Shown here: piece by piece, positions 17,957 to 28,799 of the stretch
Layout of the letters: each line of letters starts with the position of its first letter
How positions within the stretch are numbered: position 1 is the stretch's first letter
Source: Gemmatimonadota bacterium
Lineage (GTDB): Bacteria; Gemmatimonadota; Gemmatimonadetes; Longimicrobiales; Gaopeijiaceae
Assembly: GCA_041390125.1 (NCBI GenBank)
Contig: JAWKQN010000013.1
Span: 62,001-126,000, forward strand
Direction: 5' to 3'
Length of the DNA: 64,000 nt
Program-made: the position numbers and the translations under genes
Notes under the pieces: generated by a model
The model's database searches: none
What the model was told of the DNA's origin: nothing
The model's input: only the letters and a program-made list of their open reading frames with translations

Positions 17957-19084
17957 TCAGGACTTGTCGCCGAAGGCGCGCCCCGGCCGCCCGACGTCCA
18001 GCTGCACCAGCTTGTTCCCCAGTCCGGCGAAGTGCCCGGTCGGCAGCTCGGCCGGTGCCAGCACGTCCGCCTCCAGAACGCTCTGGATGCGGCCGGGCCC
18101 CCCGGCCTCCACCTCCCGCGCCTGCTCCTTGGCGTGGTAGCTCGACCGGACCAGGGGTCCGGACTCCACGTGCTTGAAGCCCAGCTCCTGCTCGCCCACA
18201 CGCTTCCATTCCGCGAACTCGTCGGGCGTCACCCACCGGGCCACGGGGATGTGCATGGGAGATGGTCTCAGATACTGCCCCAGGGTGAGGATGTCGACCG
18301 CGGCCTCCCGCAGATCGATCATCGCCTGCCGGACCTCGTCCGGCTCCTCGCCCATGCCCAGGATGATCCCCGTCTTGGTGAGGATGTCGGGCCGGATGCG
18401 CTTCGACGCGCCGAGGAAGGAGATCGAACGCCAGTAGCGACCGCCGGGACGGACGTCCGGGTGCAGCCGCTCGACCGTCTCCAGGTTGTGGCCCAGGATC
18501 GCGGGGCTGGAATCCAGCACCACGGCCAGCGCCTCCTCGTCCCCCTTGAAGTCCGGGATGAGCAGCTCGACCGAGCAGCCCGGGACCGCAGCGTGGATCC
18601 GCCGGACCGTCTCCGCGTAGATGCCCGCGCCCCCGTCCGGGAGCTCGTCGCGGTTCACGGACGTGATGACCACGTGCTCCAGGCCCATCGAGGCCACGGT
18701 CTCCGCGACCCTGCGCGGCTCGTCCTGGTCCAGCTCCGTGGGCATGCCGTGCGCCACCCCGCAGTACTTGCAGGCGCGCGTGCAGACGTCCCCCAGGATC
18801 ATGAAGGTGGCCGTGCCGGCCTCCCAGCACTCACCGATGTTGGGGCAGCCCGCCTCCTCGCAGACCGTGTGGAGTGCCTCGGTCCGCATGAGCTTCTTGA
18901 GGCGGAGGTAGTTGGCCCCGCCCGGGGAGCGCACCTTCAACCACTCGGGCTTGCGGGCCCGCAACTCGACGGTGGCCAGGCCCTCGTGGGCCCGGATCCG
19001 CGACGAGCCCTTGGGCTTGACCACGCCGGTGTCCTTCCCGGCGGGCGCGTATCCCCGAGGGGTCTGGGTCGTGGTGTCCGACAC
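17957..19084 (-). CDS. lipA: lipoyl synthase
   Basis: Radical SAM enzyme that inserts two sulfurs into protein-bound octanoyl groups, making the lipoyl cofactor of E2. 375 residues. The auxiliary cluster cysteines are in CEEAGCPNIGEC (CX4CX5C), the radical SAM cysteines in CTRACKYC, and the C-terminal RSSYHAKEQA holds the Ser that ligates the auxiliary cluster. The N-terminus has an about 45-residue Pro/Lys-rich extension. GTG start at 19084 with AGGA 7 nt upstream. First gene of lipA-pdhABC, so cofactor synthesis is tied to its main client. Confidence 0.96.
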   Translation of the reverse strand: MSDTTTQTPRGYAPAGKDTGVVKPKGSSRIRAHEGLATVELRARKPEWLKVRSPGGANYLRLKKLMRTEALHTVCEEAGCPNIGECWEAGTATFMILGDVCTRACKYCGVAHGMPTELDQDEPRRVAETVASMGLEHVVITSVNRDELPDGGAGIYAETVRRIHAAVPGCSVELLIPDFKGDEEALAVVLDSSPAILGHNLETVERLHPDVRPGGRYWRSISFLGASKRIRPDILTKTGIILGMGEEPDEVRQAMIDLREAAVDILTLGQYLRPSPMHIPVARWVTPDEFAEWKRVGEQELGFKHVESGPLVRSSYHAKEQAREVEAGGPGRIQSVLEADVLAPAELPTGHFAGLGNKLVQLDVGRPGRAFGDKS

Positions 19085-19110
19085 GGCACCGTCCTGCGTT
19101 GGATCCGAAG

Positions 19111-19136
19111 GAAACGGGGCCCGTTTCAGGGGCCCC
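19111..19136 (-). promoter_or_regulatory. two mutually exclusive hairpins in the lipA leader
   Basis: GAAACGG / CCGTTTC (19111 to 19117 with 19121 to 19127) and GGGGCCC / GGGCCCC (19116 to 19122 with 19130 to 19136) share bases and cannot form together. They sit about 15 to 40 nt before the lipA Shine-Dalgarno. Attenuator-like, but no known riboswitch class is recognised. Confidence 0.35.
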
Positions 19137-19366
19137 GCCGCGCACGGCCGTCACCGGCCGTACAGCCCGTCAAACCTACCCAGGACCGGAAGGGCCGGGC
19201 AACGGACGGAGCCGCACCCCACCTGCGGGCGTTCCGCCCGCGCCGGCCGGACCGCGGTGGCGGGAGCGGGAGCACCCCATGGCGCGTCGCGTCCTCCGCG
19301 CGGGCGCGCCCCGGAAGGAATTGCCGCCTTGCGCGCCGCGCCCGTGGCACACGGTGAAACCCCTTG

Positions 19367-19409
19367 CCGCATACGGCAGAACGGGCGTCGCGCAATCCTC
19401 CGCATACGG
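19367..19409. repeat. two copies of CCGCATACGG upstream of the hybrid kinase
   Basis: Identical 10-mers at 19367 to 19376 and 19400 to 19409. Each is an inverted repeat CCG-CATA-CGG, and the copies are 33 bp apart, about three helical turns. The first extends to TGCCG-CATA-CGGCA. The layout resembles paired operator sites for a dimeric regulator; which regulator is unknown. Confidence 0.5.
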
Positions 19410-19423
19410 TTGGATGCGGAAGG

Positions 19424-19439
19424 GTATTCCTAGGATAAC
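19424..19439. promoter_or_regulatory. CCTAGG-centred imperfect palindrome
   Basis: GTATTCCTAGGATAAC matches its own reverse complement at 12 of 16 positions. It lies 15 bp beyond the second CCGCATACGG copy and 105 bp before the kinase start. Possible operator; no consensus recognised. Confidence 0.3.
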
Positions 19440-19544
19440 TACACCTATGTCAAGGACTTGTGGTCGGTGGACCCGCCCGGGTACGCTTTCTGCTCATGCG
19501 GTGGACCGTATCACTCCCGCGCTCGACCAACCCGAGGACCGGTC

Positions 19545-22916
<3,372 letters not shown>

Positions 22917-22936
22917 GGGTGCAGAAGGAGCGGGAG

Positions 22937-23617
22937 ATGGAATCGATGCCGGCCGCGGGCGATCCCGTGGGCGGCACCCCGGCCTGGCAGTCCCTGTCGG
23001 ACGGCCTGCTGGCGGGCTTCTGTCACGAGCTGGGCGGGCGCGCCTCCGCCTTCGCGAGCATCGCCCACCTGGCCAACCGTGACTCGATGCGGGCCGGCTT
23101 CGTGGTCGGCGAGATCGAGCGCGAGTCCGAGCGGCTGGTCCGGCTCGCGAACCTGCTGCGGGTGCTTCCGCGCCACGAGGGGCAGGGCCTGCGCAGCACC
23201 GCGCTGGAGCCGTCCGTGGCCGAGGCCCTGGAGCTGGCCCGCTACCACCATGGCCTGCGCGCCATCGAGCTCGAGTCCGCGCTGGACGCCGGTCTACCCG
23301 CGGTGCGCGTGGACCGGAACCTCCTGATGCAGAGCCTGCTGCTGCTGGTCGCCGCCACGGCGCGCCACGCGTTCGGGGAAGGGCGCGACCGGGTGCGGGT
23401 GTCGGGGTCCCGGGACGGCGACACGGTGGTCGTGCGGATCGAAGCGCCGTCGGGCGCCCGTCAGGACTGGGGCCTTTCGCCCTGGCTGGACACCCCGCCA
23501 CCCACGGTCGACCCCACCAGCCTCGCGGCCTTCCGGGATCGGTGGGCCCGCGACGGGGGAGCGCTGGATGCGCTTGCGGACGGCGGGTACCGGCTGACGC
23601 TGCCGACCTCGCGCTGA
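22937..23617 (+). CDS. small protein with degenerate histidine-kinase-like fold
   Basis: 226-residue soluble protein. Residues about 22 to 75 resemble a dimerisation/phosphotransfer helical hairpin with GFCHELGGRASAFASIAHLA, where the His is followed by Glu-Leu. The C-terminal half has a weak ATPase-domain pattern (VRVDRNLLMQSLLLLVAATA in place of an N-box), but the N-box Asn and both glycine boxes are absent. It cannot be a normal kinase; it may be a phosphotransferase in the manner of ChpT or a pseudokinase partner of the upstream hybrid kinase. ATG at 22937 has AAGGAG 6 nt upstream; the gene is 20 bp after the kinase. Confidence 0.6.
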   Translation: MESMPAAGDPVGGTPAWQSLSDGLLAGFCHELGGRASAFASIAHLANRDSMRAGFVVGEIERESERLVRLANLLRVLPRHEGQGLRSTALEPSVAEALELARYHHGLRAIELESALDAGLPAVRVDRNLLMQSLLLLVAATARHAFGEGRDRVRVSGSRDGDTVVVRIEAPSGARQDWGLSPWLDTPPPTVDPTSLAAFRDRWARDGGALDALADGGYRLTLPTSR

Positions 23618-23719
23618 CCGGATCGGCGGGCTCGCGGGCACCCAGCCCGTCCGCCCGACCTGCAGCGTCGACGCCTGTGCCGGGACCCCACCTCCGGGGC
23701 CGCCGCCCGGGTTGATGAT

Positions 23720-23758
23720 TTAGGCATGGCTAATTACACTGTATTTAGCTAAGCCTAA
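23720..23758. promoter_or_regulatory. two DtxR/MntR-like operator boxes before the TonB receptor
   Basis: TTAGGCATGGCTAA (23720 to 23733) and TTAGCTAAGCCTAA (23745 to 23758) both fit TTAG-N6-CTAA and are 25 bp apart. The outer halves also form an inverted repeat (TTAGGC with GCCTAA). The pattern resembles the TTAGG...CCTAA boxes of DtxR, IdeR and MntR. The patch is unusually AT-rich for this genome and lies 28 bp before the receptor gene, so metal-dependent repression of the receptor is likely. Confidence 0.55.
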
Positions 23759-23785
23759 TCGACGACCCGAGGCCCGGGCCTTTCC

Positions 23786-25993
23786 ATGATCGACTCCCCT
23801 CATCGCCTGCGCGCGAGCGTAGGCACGCTGCTCGCGCTTCTCCTCGGCGGCGCCGCCCCGGCGGCGGCCCAGACGGAGGAGCTGCGCGGTCGCGTGCTCC
23901 AGGAGGACGGGCGGCCCATCCCCTGGGCGACGGTCGCCGCGGCCGGATCGCAGGTCGTGGCCGATGCGGACGCGCGCTTCCGCCTGGCCGGGCTCCAGCG
24001 CGGCACGCTCATGCTGGTCGTCTCGGCGCCCGGCTTCGGCGTCACCGAGCGCCGCGTGGATGTCCCGGCCGCGGACGACCTCGTGGTGGTCCTGCGTCCC
24101 GATCCGGTGGCGCTCGATGCCCTGACCGTCACGGGCACCATGAAGCGCGTCTCGGTCGCGGCCTCCCCGGTGAAGGTCGAGGTGATCCCCGCCGCGGTGC
24201 TCGCTCGGAGCGCCACCAACAACCTCACCGAAGCCCTGCGACACGTGAACGGCGTGGCCACCCAGCTGGATTGCGGGGTGTGCTACACGAACGGCATCCG
24301 CATCCACGGGATGGCCGGACCGTATACGGCGGTCCTGATCGACGGGATGCCCATCATGGGTGCGCTGGCGTCCGTCTACGGTCTGAACGGCATCAATCCG
24401 TCCCTCATCGAGCAGGTGGAGATCGTGAAGGGCCCCTCCTCCACGCTCTACGGCTCCGAGGCGATGGCCGGCGTGGTGAACGTGGTGACCAAGGATCCGC
24501 GCTTCGCGCCCCGGTGGTCCGTGGACGCCTCGGCCAGCGACGATGCCGAGGCCAACCTCGATTTCGCCTTCACGACCGAGCCGGGGGAGCTGAGCGCCCT
24601 GTTCAGCGGCAACGTGGCCTACGACGGCCGCTACGTGGACGACAACGACGACGGCTTCAGCGACTTTCCGCTCGAACGACGGGCCGTGCTGTTCGCCAAG
24701 GCGGACCTGCACCGGGACGGCCGGCCCCGGGGTGCGCTCACGGCCCGCGCGTTCTTCGAGGAGCGCTTCGGCGGGGTCGAGGGCTTCACGCCCACACATC
24801 GAGGGAGCGACAGCGTCTATGGCGAGTCCATCCGCACCGGACGGATGGAGCTGCTCGGCACCTGGCACCCGGGACCCCTGCCCTCCCTGCGCGTCGAGGG
24901 CTCGTTCACGCTGCACACCCAGGACAGCTATTACGGTGCGACGCCCTTCCAGGCCGACCAGCGCACCGCGCTGCTCAACGCGCTGTGGAGCGCGAGCCCC
25001 GGCCGGCACGACCTGCTGGCGGGCCTGACGCTGCGCCACCTCCACTACGACGACGACACGCCCGCGACGGCGCGCGCCGAGCGCCGGGTCGTACCGGGTC
25101 TGCTGGTCCAGGACGAGGTGCGGTGGGACCGGCTGTCGCTGCTGGCCGGCCTGCGCGTCGACCGGCACGCGGAGCACGGGACCATCCTCTCTCCACGCGT
25201 GGCGGCGAAGTGGGAACCGTGGGAGCACACGGCCGTGCGCCTCAACGCCGGGACCGGCTTCCGTGTGGTCAGCGTCTTCACGGAGGACCACGCAGCGCTG
25301 ACGGGCGCTCGGGACGTGGTGCTGGAGGACGCGCTCGCCCCGGAGCGCTCCCGCAGCGTGACGCTGAACCTGAACCAGGTCGTGGAGATGGGACCCCATC
25401 CCATGATGATCGACCTGGATCTCTTCCACACGCGCTTCTCCAACAAGATCGTCCCGGACTACGATCGGGATCCCGACCTGATCGTGTACGGCAACCTGGA
25501 CGGACACGCGATCAGCCGCGGGGTCTCGCTGGCGCTGAACCAGAACGTGGGCTTCGACCGCTTCCTCTACTCGTTCGGCGTCACCTGGCAGGACGTCTTC
25601 CAGGTCGCGCCCGACGGCGCGCGTGCGCGTGAGCTGTTCGCGCCCGAGCTGCGCGGCGTGGCCAGCGCCACGCTGGCGCTGCGCTCTCTGCCGCTGACCC
25701 TCGACTACTCGGCGACGGTGACCGGACCGATGCGACTGCCTTCGTATCCGGCCCCCTTCGAACGGCCGGAGCGCTCTCCCACCTTCGCGCTGCACGACGT
25801 GCGGCTCGCGTGGCGACTACCGCAGGAGTCCGAGCTCTACCTCGCGATCGCCAACGTGCTCGACCACGTGCAGCCGAGCCCGCTCGTGGATCCGGAACGC
25901 CCCTTCGGCGACGCGTTCGACACGTCCTACGTCTACGGCCCGCTCCGTGGTCGTTCCCTGCGCCTGGGCCTCCGATACGGGGTGGCCCGCTGA
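23786..25993 (+). CDS. TonB-dependent receptor
   Basis: Outer-membrane, TonB-energised uptake channel, 735 residues. Signal peptide (1 to 29, cleavage after AAAQ region), carboxypeptidase-regulatory-like beta domain (about 33 to 110), a candidate TonB box around LDALTVTG, plug domain (about 125 to 235) with IEQVEIVKGPSSTLYGS and GVVNVVTKD, then a 22-strand barrel ending RSLRLGLRYGVAR. The plug carries Cys163 and Cys166 in LDCGVCYTN just before IRIHGM. The upstream metal-regulator-like boxes suggest a metal complex as cargo. Translationally coupled to the thioredoxin-like gene. Confidence 0.93.
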   Translation: MIDSPHRLRASVGTLLALLLGGAAPAAAQTEELRGRVLQEDGRPIPWATVAAAGSQVVADADARFRLAGLQRGTLMLVVSAPGFGVTERRVDVPAADDLVVVLRPDPVALDALTVTGTMKRVSVAASPVKVEVIPAAVLARSATNNLTEALRHVNGVATQLDCGVCYTNGIRIHGMAGPYTAVLIDGMPIMGALASVYGLNGINPSLIEQVEIVKGPSSTLYGSEAMAGVVNVVTKDPRFAPRWSVDASASDDAEANLDFAFTTEPGELSALFSGNVAYDGRYVDDNDDGFSDFPLERRAVLFAKADLHRDGRPRGALTARAFFEERFGGVEGFTPTHRGSDSVYGESIRTGRMELLGTWHPGPLPSLRVEGSFTLHTQDSYYGATPFQADQRTALLNALWSASPGRHDLLAGLTLRHLHYDDDTPATARAERRVVPGLLVQDEVRWDRLSLLAGLRVDRHAEHGTILSPRVAAKWEPWEHTAVRLNAGTGFRVVSVFTEDHAALTGARDVVLEDALAPERSRSVTLNLNQVVEMGPHPMMIDLDLFHTRFSNKIVPDYDRDPDLIVYGNLDGHAISRGVSLALNQNVGFDRFLYSFGVTWQDVFQVAPDGARARELFAPELRGVASATLALRSLPLTLDYSATVTGPMRLPSYPAPFERPERSPTFALHDVRLAWRLPQESELYLAIANVLDHVQPSPLVDPERPFGDAFDTSYVYGPLRGRSLRLGLRYGVAR

Positions 25994-26493
25994 GCGCGCG
26001 CACGTGGCTGATCCTGGCCTGTGCGCTCGTGCCGGCGCGCGCGGCCGCCCAGACGACGCCGGCCGATCTCCCGCGCGCCGACTACGGGTGGACGCTGCGG
26101 GCGCTGGACGGCGGGACGCTCACCTTGGAGGCGTTCCGGGGTCGGGTGCTCTTCATCAACCTGTGGGCATCGTGGTGCACGCCGTGCGTGCGCGAGCTGG
26201 CCAGCATCGAACGGCTCCAGGACGCACTGCGCGAACACGACGTGGCGTTCCTGGCGGTGGCGGCCGAGAGCGAGGCCAGCGCGCGCCGGTTCCTGCGCTC
26301 GCGTTCGTACGCGCTGCCGTTCTATGTGGAGGAGCAACGGGCGCCACCGGCGTTCCCGCTGCGCGGCATCCCCACCACGTGGGTGGTCGACCGCGAGGGG
26401 CGCATCGCGCACGTGCGCCATGGCGAGGCCGAATGGGACCGCCCGGAGGTGGTGGCGTGGCTGAGAACGCTGGCGGAGCCGACCGGGCGGTGA
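25990..26493 (+). CDS. TlpA/ResA-like thioredoxin-fold protein
   Basis: Exported thiol-disulfide protein, about 167 residues. An N-terminal hydrophobic signal (WLILACALVPARAAAQ) precedes a TlpA-type domain: LDGGTLTLEAFRGRVLFINL, active site Cys63-Thr-Pro-Cys66 in WASWCTPCVRE, and the cis-Pro loop RGIPTTWVVDREG. No ATG, GTG or TTG fits; the only start giving a proper signal peptide is CTG at 25990, overlapping the receptor stop (CTGA). A periplasmic reductant for the CxxC of the upstream receptor, or for a metal-handling partner, is a fair guess. Confidence 0.85.
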   Translation: MSARTWLILACALVPARAAAQTTPADLPRADYGWTLRALDGGTLTLEAFRGRVLFINLWASWCTPCVRELASIERLQDALREHDVAFLAVAAESEASARRFLRSRSYALPFYVEEQRAPPAFPLRGIPTTWVVDREGRIAHVRHGEAEWDRPEVVAWLRTLAEPTGR

Positions 26494-26547
26494 GCGGAGC
26501 GCAGCGGGGGACGACACCTGGGACGGTGCCCTCTGCGAACGTACGAG

Positions 26548-26568
26548 CGCCGCGCTTCGCGCGCGGCG
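26548..26568. terminator. bidirectional hairpin between convergent genes
   Basis: Perfect 8-bp GC stem CGCCGCGC / GCGCGGCG with loop TTCGC, directly after the flgK stop on the minus strand and 55 bp after the thioredoxin-like gene on the plus strand. No clear U-tract on either side. Confidence 0.55.
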
Positions 26569-27951
26569 TCAGACCATCTGCAGGAGGGTCCCGATCATCT
26601 CGTCGGCGACGGTGACCATGCGCGCGGACGCCTGATAGGCGGCCTGGAAGCGCACCAGGTCCACCATCTCCTCGTCCAGGGAGACCCCGCTCACCTCCGA
26701 ACGGCGGATGTCCGCCTGGAGCTGCAGGCTCTCCTGCGCGGCCTGCCCGGTGCGCGTCGAGGCGACGCGCGCGCCGATGTCGGAGACGTAGTTCCCGTAG
26801 GCCTCCGTCACGCTGATGCCGCCGAGGCCTGCCTGGGCTTGATCGCGTACCGCGGCCAGCGCCAGGGCCACGTCGTTCTGACCGGCTTGGTAGAGGCCGG
26901 TTCCGTCGGGCGTGCCCGCCGCGATCTCCTGCACGTCCCCCAGCACGGCGGCCGAGAGCCCGATGGTGCGGGCCGTCACCCCGGCAGGATCGAAGAAATC
27001 CACGCCGGTGTTGCCGTTGGGGTTGGTGCCCGTCTGGTGCACCGTGTTGACGGCCGACACCACGGCCGCCGCCATGGCGTCCAGGTCCGCCTGCAGGCCC
27101 GGCAGCTCCACGTTGACGGCGTGGAGCAGCGAACCCAGCGCGCCCGACGCCGGCGGCGTCACCGGCGTTCCGCCGGGCAGGGCCAGCCCGAGCGGCGGGC
27201 CCGACGTGACGCTGAGCGCGCGTGCCACTCCACCATCGACCAGGGCGCTCCCGTTCAGGTGCACCGCCGCCGTCCCGTCCGAGCGCTGCACCACTTGCAC
27301 GCCGCTGATGGTGGCGATGCGGTCGATGGCATTGTCCAGCGAGTCGCGCAGCACCGCGGCGGTCCCGCCGCTCGATTCCGCGGCGAGGATCCGGGTGTTG
27401 AGGTCCCCGATCTGGGCGGTGAGCTGGTTGAGCTCGTCCACCATGCCGTTCAAGCGCAGCGTGGCCGAGCCCCGGGCTTCATCGATCGAGCCCGACAGCC
27501 GCTGGAACGTGGACGAGACATCCTGCCCCGCGACGCGCACGGCCAGTCGCGCCGCCGTGCTGGTCGGATCGTTGGCCAGGTCGTTCCACGAGGACCAGAA
27601 GCGATCGAGCGAGGCTCCCAGACCATTGGTGCCGGGCTCGGCCAGTGCCGCCTCGATGCCTTCCAGCACGAAGAGGCGCTGTCCGTGTCCCGACCCGACC
27701 GACGTGGCATCGCGGTAGGCGATGTCCAACAGCCCGTCCCGCACCCGGTCCACGTCCAGGACCCGCACGCCCGTGCCCAGTTGGATGGTCGCGAGCTGCA
27801 CGGGCTGACCGGTGACCAGGTCGGCCCGCTGCCGCGAATAGCCGGGGGTGTTGGCGTTGGCGATGTTGTTGCTCGCCACCTCCACCGACCGCTGGCTGGC
27901 CAGCAGGCCGGAGCGGGCGACGGACAGGAGTCCGGAGATGGTACCCGGCAT
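26569..27951 (-). CDS. flgK: flagellar hook-associated protein 1
   Basis: First junction protein between hook and filament, exported by the flagellar type III system. 460 residues. The N-terminus has the rod/hook signature VASNNIANANTPGYSRQRAD, and the C-terminus ends in the coiled-coil D0 segment VSLDEEMVDLVRFQAAYQAS and ADEMIGTLLQMV. The middle has LNGMVDELNQLTAQIGDLN. Last gene of the flgF-to-flgK run; starts 3 bp after flgN, whose product is its chaperone. Confidence 0.96.
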   Translation of the reverse strand: MPGTISGLLSVARSGLLASQRSVEVASNNIANANTPGYSRQRADLVTGQPVQLATIQLGTGVRVLDVDRVRDGLLDIAYRDATSVGSGHGQRLFVLEGIEAALAEPGTNGLGASLDRFWSSWNDLANDPTSTAARLAVRVAGQDVSSTFQRLSGSIDEARGSATLRLNGMVDELNQLTAQIGDLNTRILAAESSGGTAAVLRDSLDNAIDRIATISGVQVVQRSDGTAAVHLNGSALVDGGVARALSVTSGPPLGLALPGGTPVTPPASGALGSLLHAVNVELPGLQADLDAMAAAVVSAVNTVHQTGTNPNGNTGVDFFDPAGVTARTIGLSAAVLGDVQEIAAGTPDGTGLYQAGQNDVALALAAVRDQAQAGLGGISVTEAYGNYVSDIGARVASTRTGQAAQESLQLQADIRRSEVSGVSLDEEMVDLVRFQAAYQASARMVTVADEMIGTLLQMV

Positions 27952-27954
27952 ACG

Positions 27955-28461
27955 CTAGACCTCTCGGTTCAGGAGGGCCCCGGAACGGCGGGTCGCGCCG
28001 CCCGGATAGCCGTCCCCTGGAGTATCGGCGCCCGACAGCCGTTTGATGAGCGCGTCTCCGGTCTCGGCGGCACCGCGCAGGACCTGCCGGGTCAGCTCCA
28101 GGGCCTCCTGCACCACCCCGGCCGTCCCGCTCAAGGCGCGCAACGCCTCCAGGAGCTGGGGTGGCGCGTCCGTTCCCAGGAGCTCCGCCAGCTCACCCAG
28201 GCGGGCGTCCTCCCGCCCGCCCAGCATGCGGACGATCCCCCGCCTGCGCGCGCTCGCCTCGGACAGGGTGAACAGGACCCGGTGCACGGCGTGCACCCCC
28301 TGCTCGATCCCTTCCACATCGTCGGCGGCCACGGCCGCCCGTTGCCGGTCCAGGGCGCTCTTGAGGTCGTCCAGGAGCGCGCGCTCGCGCTCGATGGCCG
28401 CCACGAGCTGCTGGGCCTCCTGGGGCCGCCCCAGTCCCGCCGTCCCGCCGGACCCGCTCAT
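27955..28461 (-). CDS. flgN: FlgN family export chaperone
   Basis: 168-residue, highly helical protein assigned as FlgN, the cytoplasmic chaperone of FlgK and FlgL. The N-terminal half is a helical hairpin (LVAAIERERALLDDLKSALD, VEGIEQGVHAVHRVLFTL). Sequence conservation in this family is weak, so the call rests mainly on helicity, size and position just before flgK. ATG at 28461 overlaps the flgJ stop by 4 bp. Confidence 0.75.
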   Translation of the reverse strand: MSGSGGTAGLGRPQEAQQLVAAIERERALLDDLKSALDRQRAAVAADDVEGIEQGVHAVHRVLFTLSEASARRRGIVRMLGGREDARLGELAELLGTDAPPQLLEALRALSGTAGVVQEALELTRQVLRGAAETGDALIKRLSGADTPGDGYPGGATRRSGALLNREV

Positions 28462-28799
28462 CGCTCCCCTCCGCTCGTGGAACCGCTGTCCCCGGGCCCG
28501 CTGATGCTCCACCCCGCGTCCCGTGCGAGCTGGCGATAGATGGCCTGGCCGAGGCTGGCCGGCCCCTGTCGGGCGGCCAGATCCTCCGAGACCTGCTGGT
28601 CCAGCAGGTCGGTGAACATGTCCCCGGCCTGCCGGGAGCCGGGGGAGGTGCTGCTGCCCTCGGGCACGGTGGCCCGGAGCGCCTTGAGCATCTGCTCGTA
28701 GAAGGCCGCCTCGAGCTGCTGGGCCGTCTGCTTCAGTCGCGCCCGCTCGTCGGCGGGCGGTGTTCCGCCGGCGCCGGTGATTCCCGCAAGGAGGCTCAT
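28458..28799 (-). CDS. flgJ: FlgJ rod-binding domain protein (no muramidase domain)
   Basis: 113-residue rod-capping protein equivalent to only the N-terminal half of enterobacterial FlgJ (about 310 residues). The family motif is present: KQTAQQLEAAFYEQMLKALR and MFTDLLDQQVSEDLAARQG. The glucosaminidase half that opens peptidoglycan for the rod is absent, with no frameshifted remnant downstream because flgN follows directly with an ATGA overlap. Single-domain FlgJ occurs in other bacteria that use a separate lytic enzyme. Confidence 0.9.
   Translation of the reverse strand: MSLLAGITGAGGTPPADERARLKQTAQQLEAAFYEQMLKALRATVPEGSSTSPGSRQAGDMFTDLLDQQVSEDLAARQGPASLGQAIYRQLARDAGWSISGPGDSGSTSGGER

Larger units (their letters stand above)
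19085..19544. other. 460-bp intergenic region between lipA and the hybrid kinase
   Basis: No credible gene. It separates divergent lipA and the hybrid kinase, so it should hold both promoters. The lipA side carries overlapping hairpins (19111 to 19136). The kinase side is less GC-rich and holds two CCGCATACGG copies and a CCTAGG-centred palindrome. I could not assign sigma-70 boxes with confidence. Confidence 0.6.

Noticed and set aside
26494..26568. GC-rich arms that might suggest an RNA gene
   Set aside because: Only a simple terminator-like hairpin between convergent genes; no tRNA or other RNA fold.
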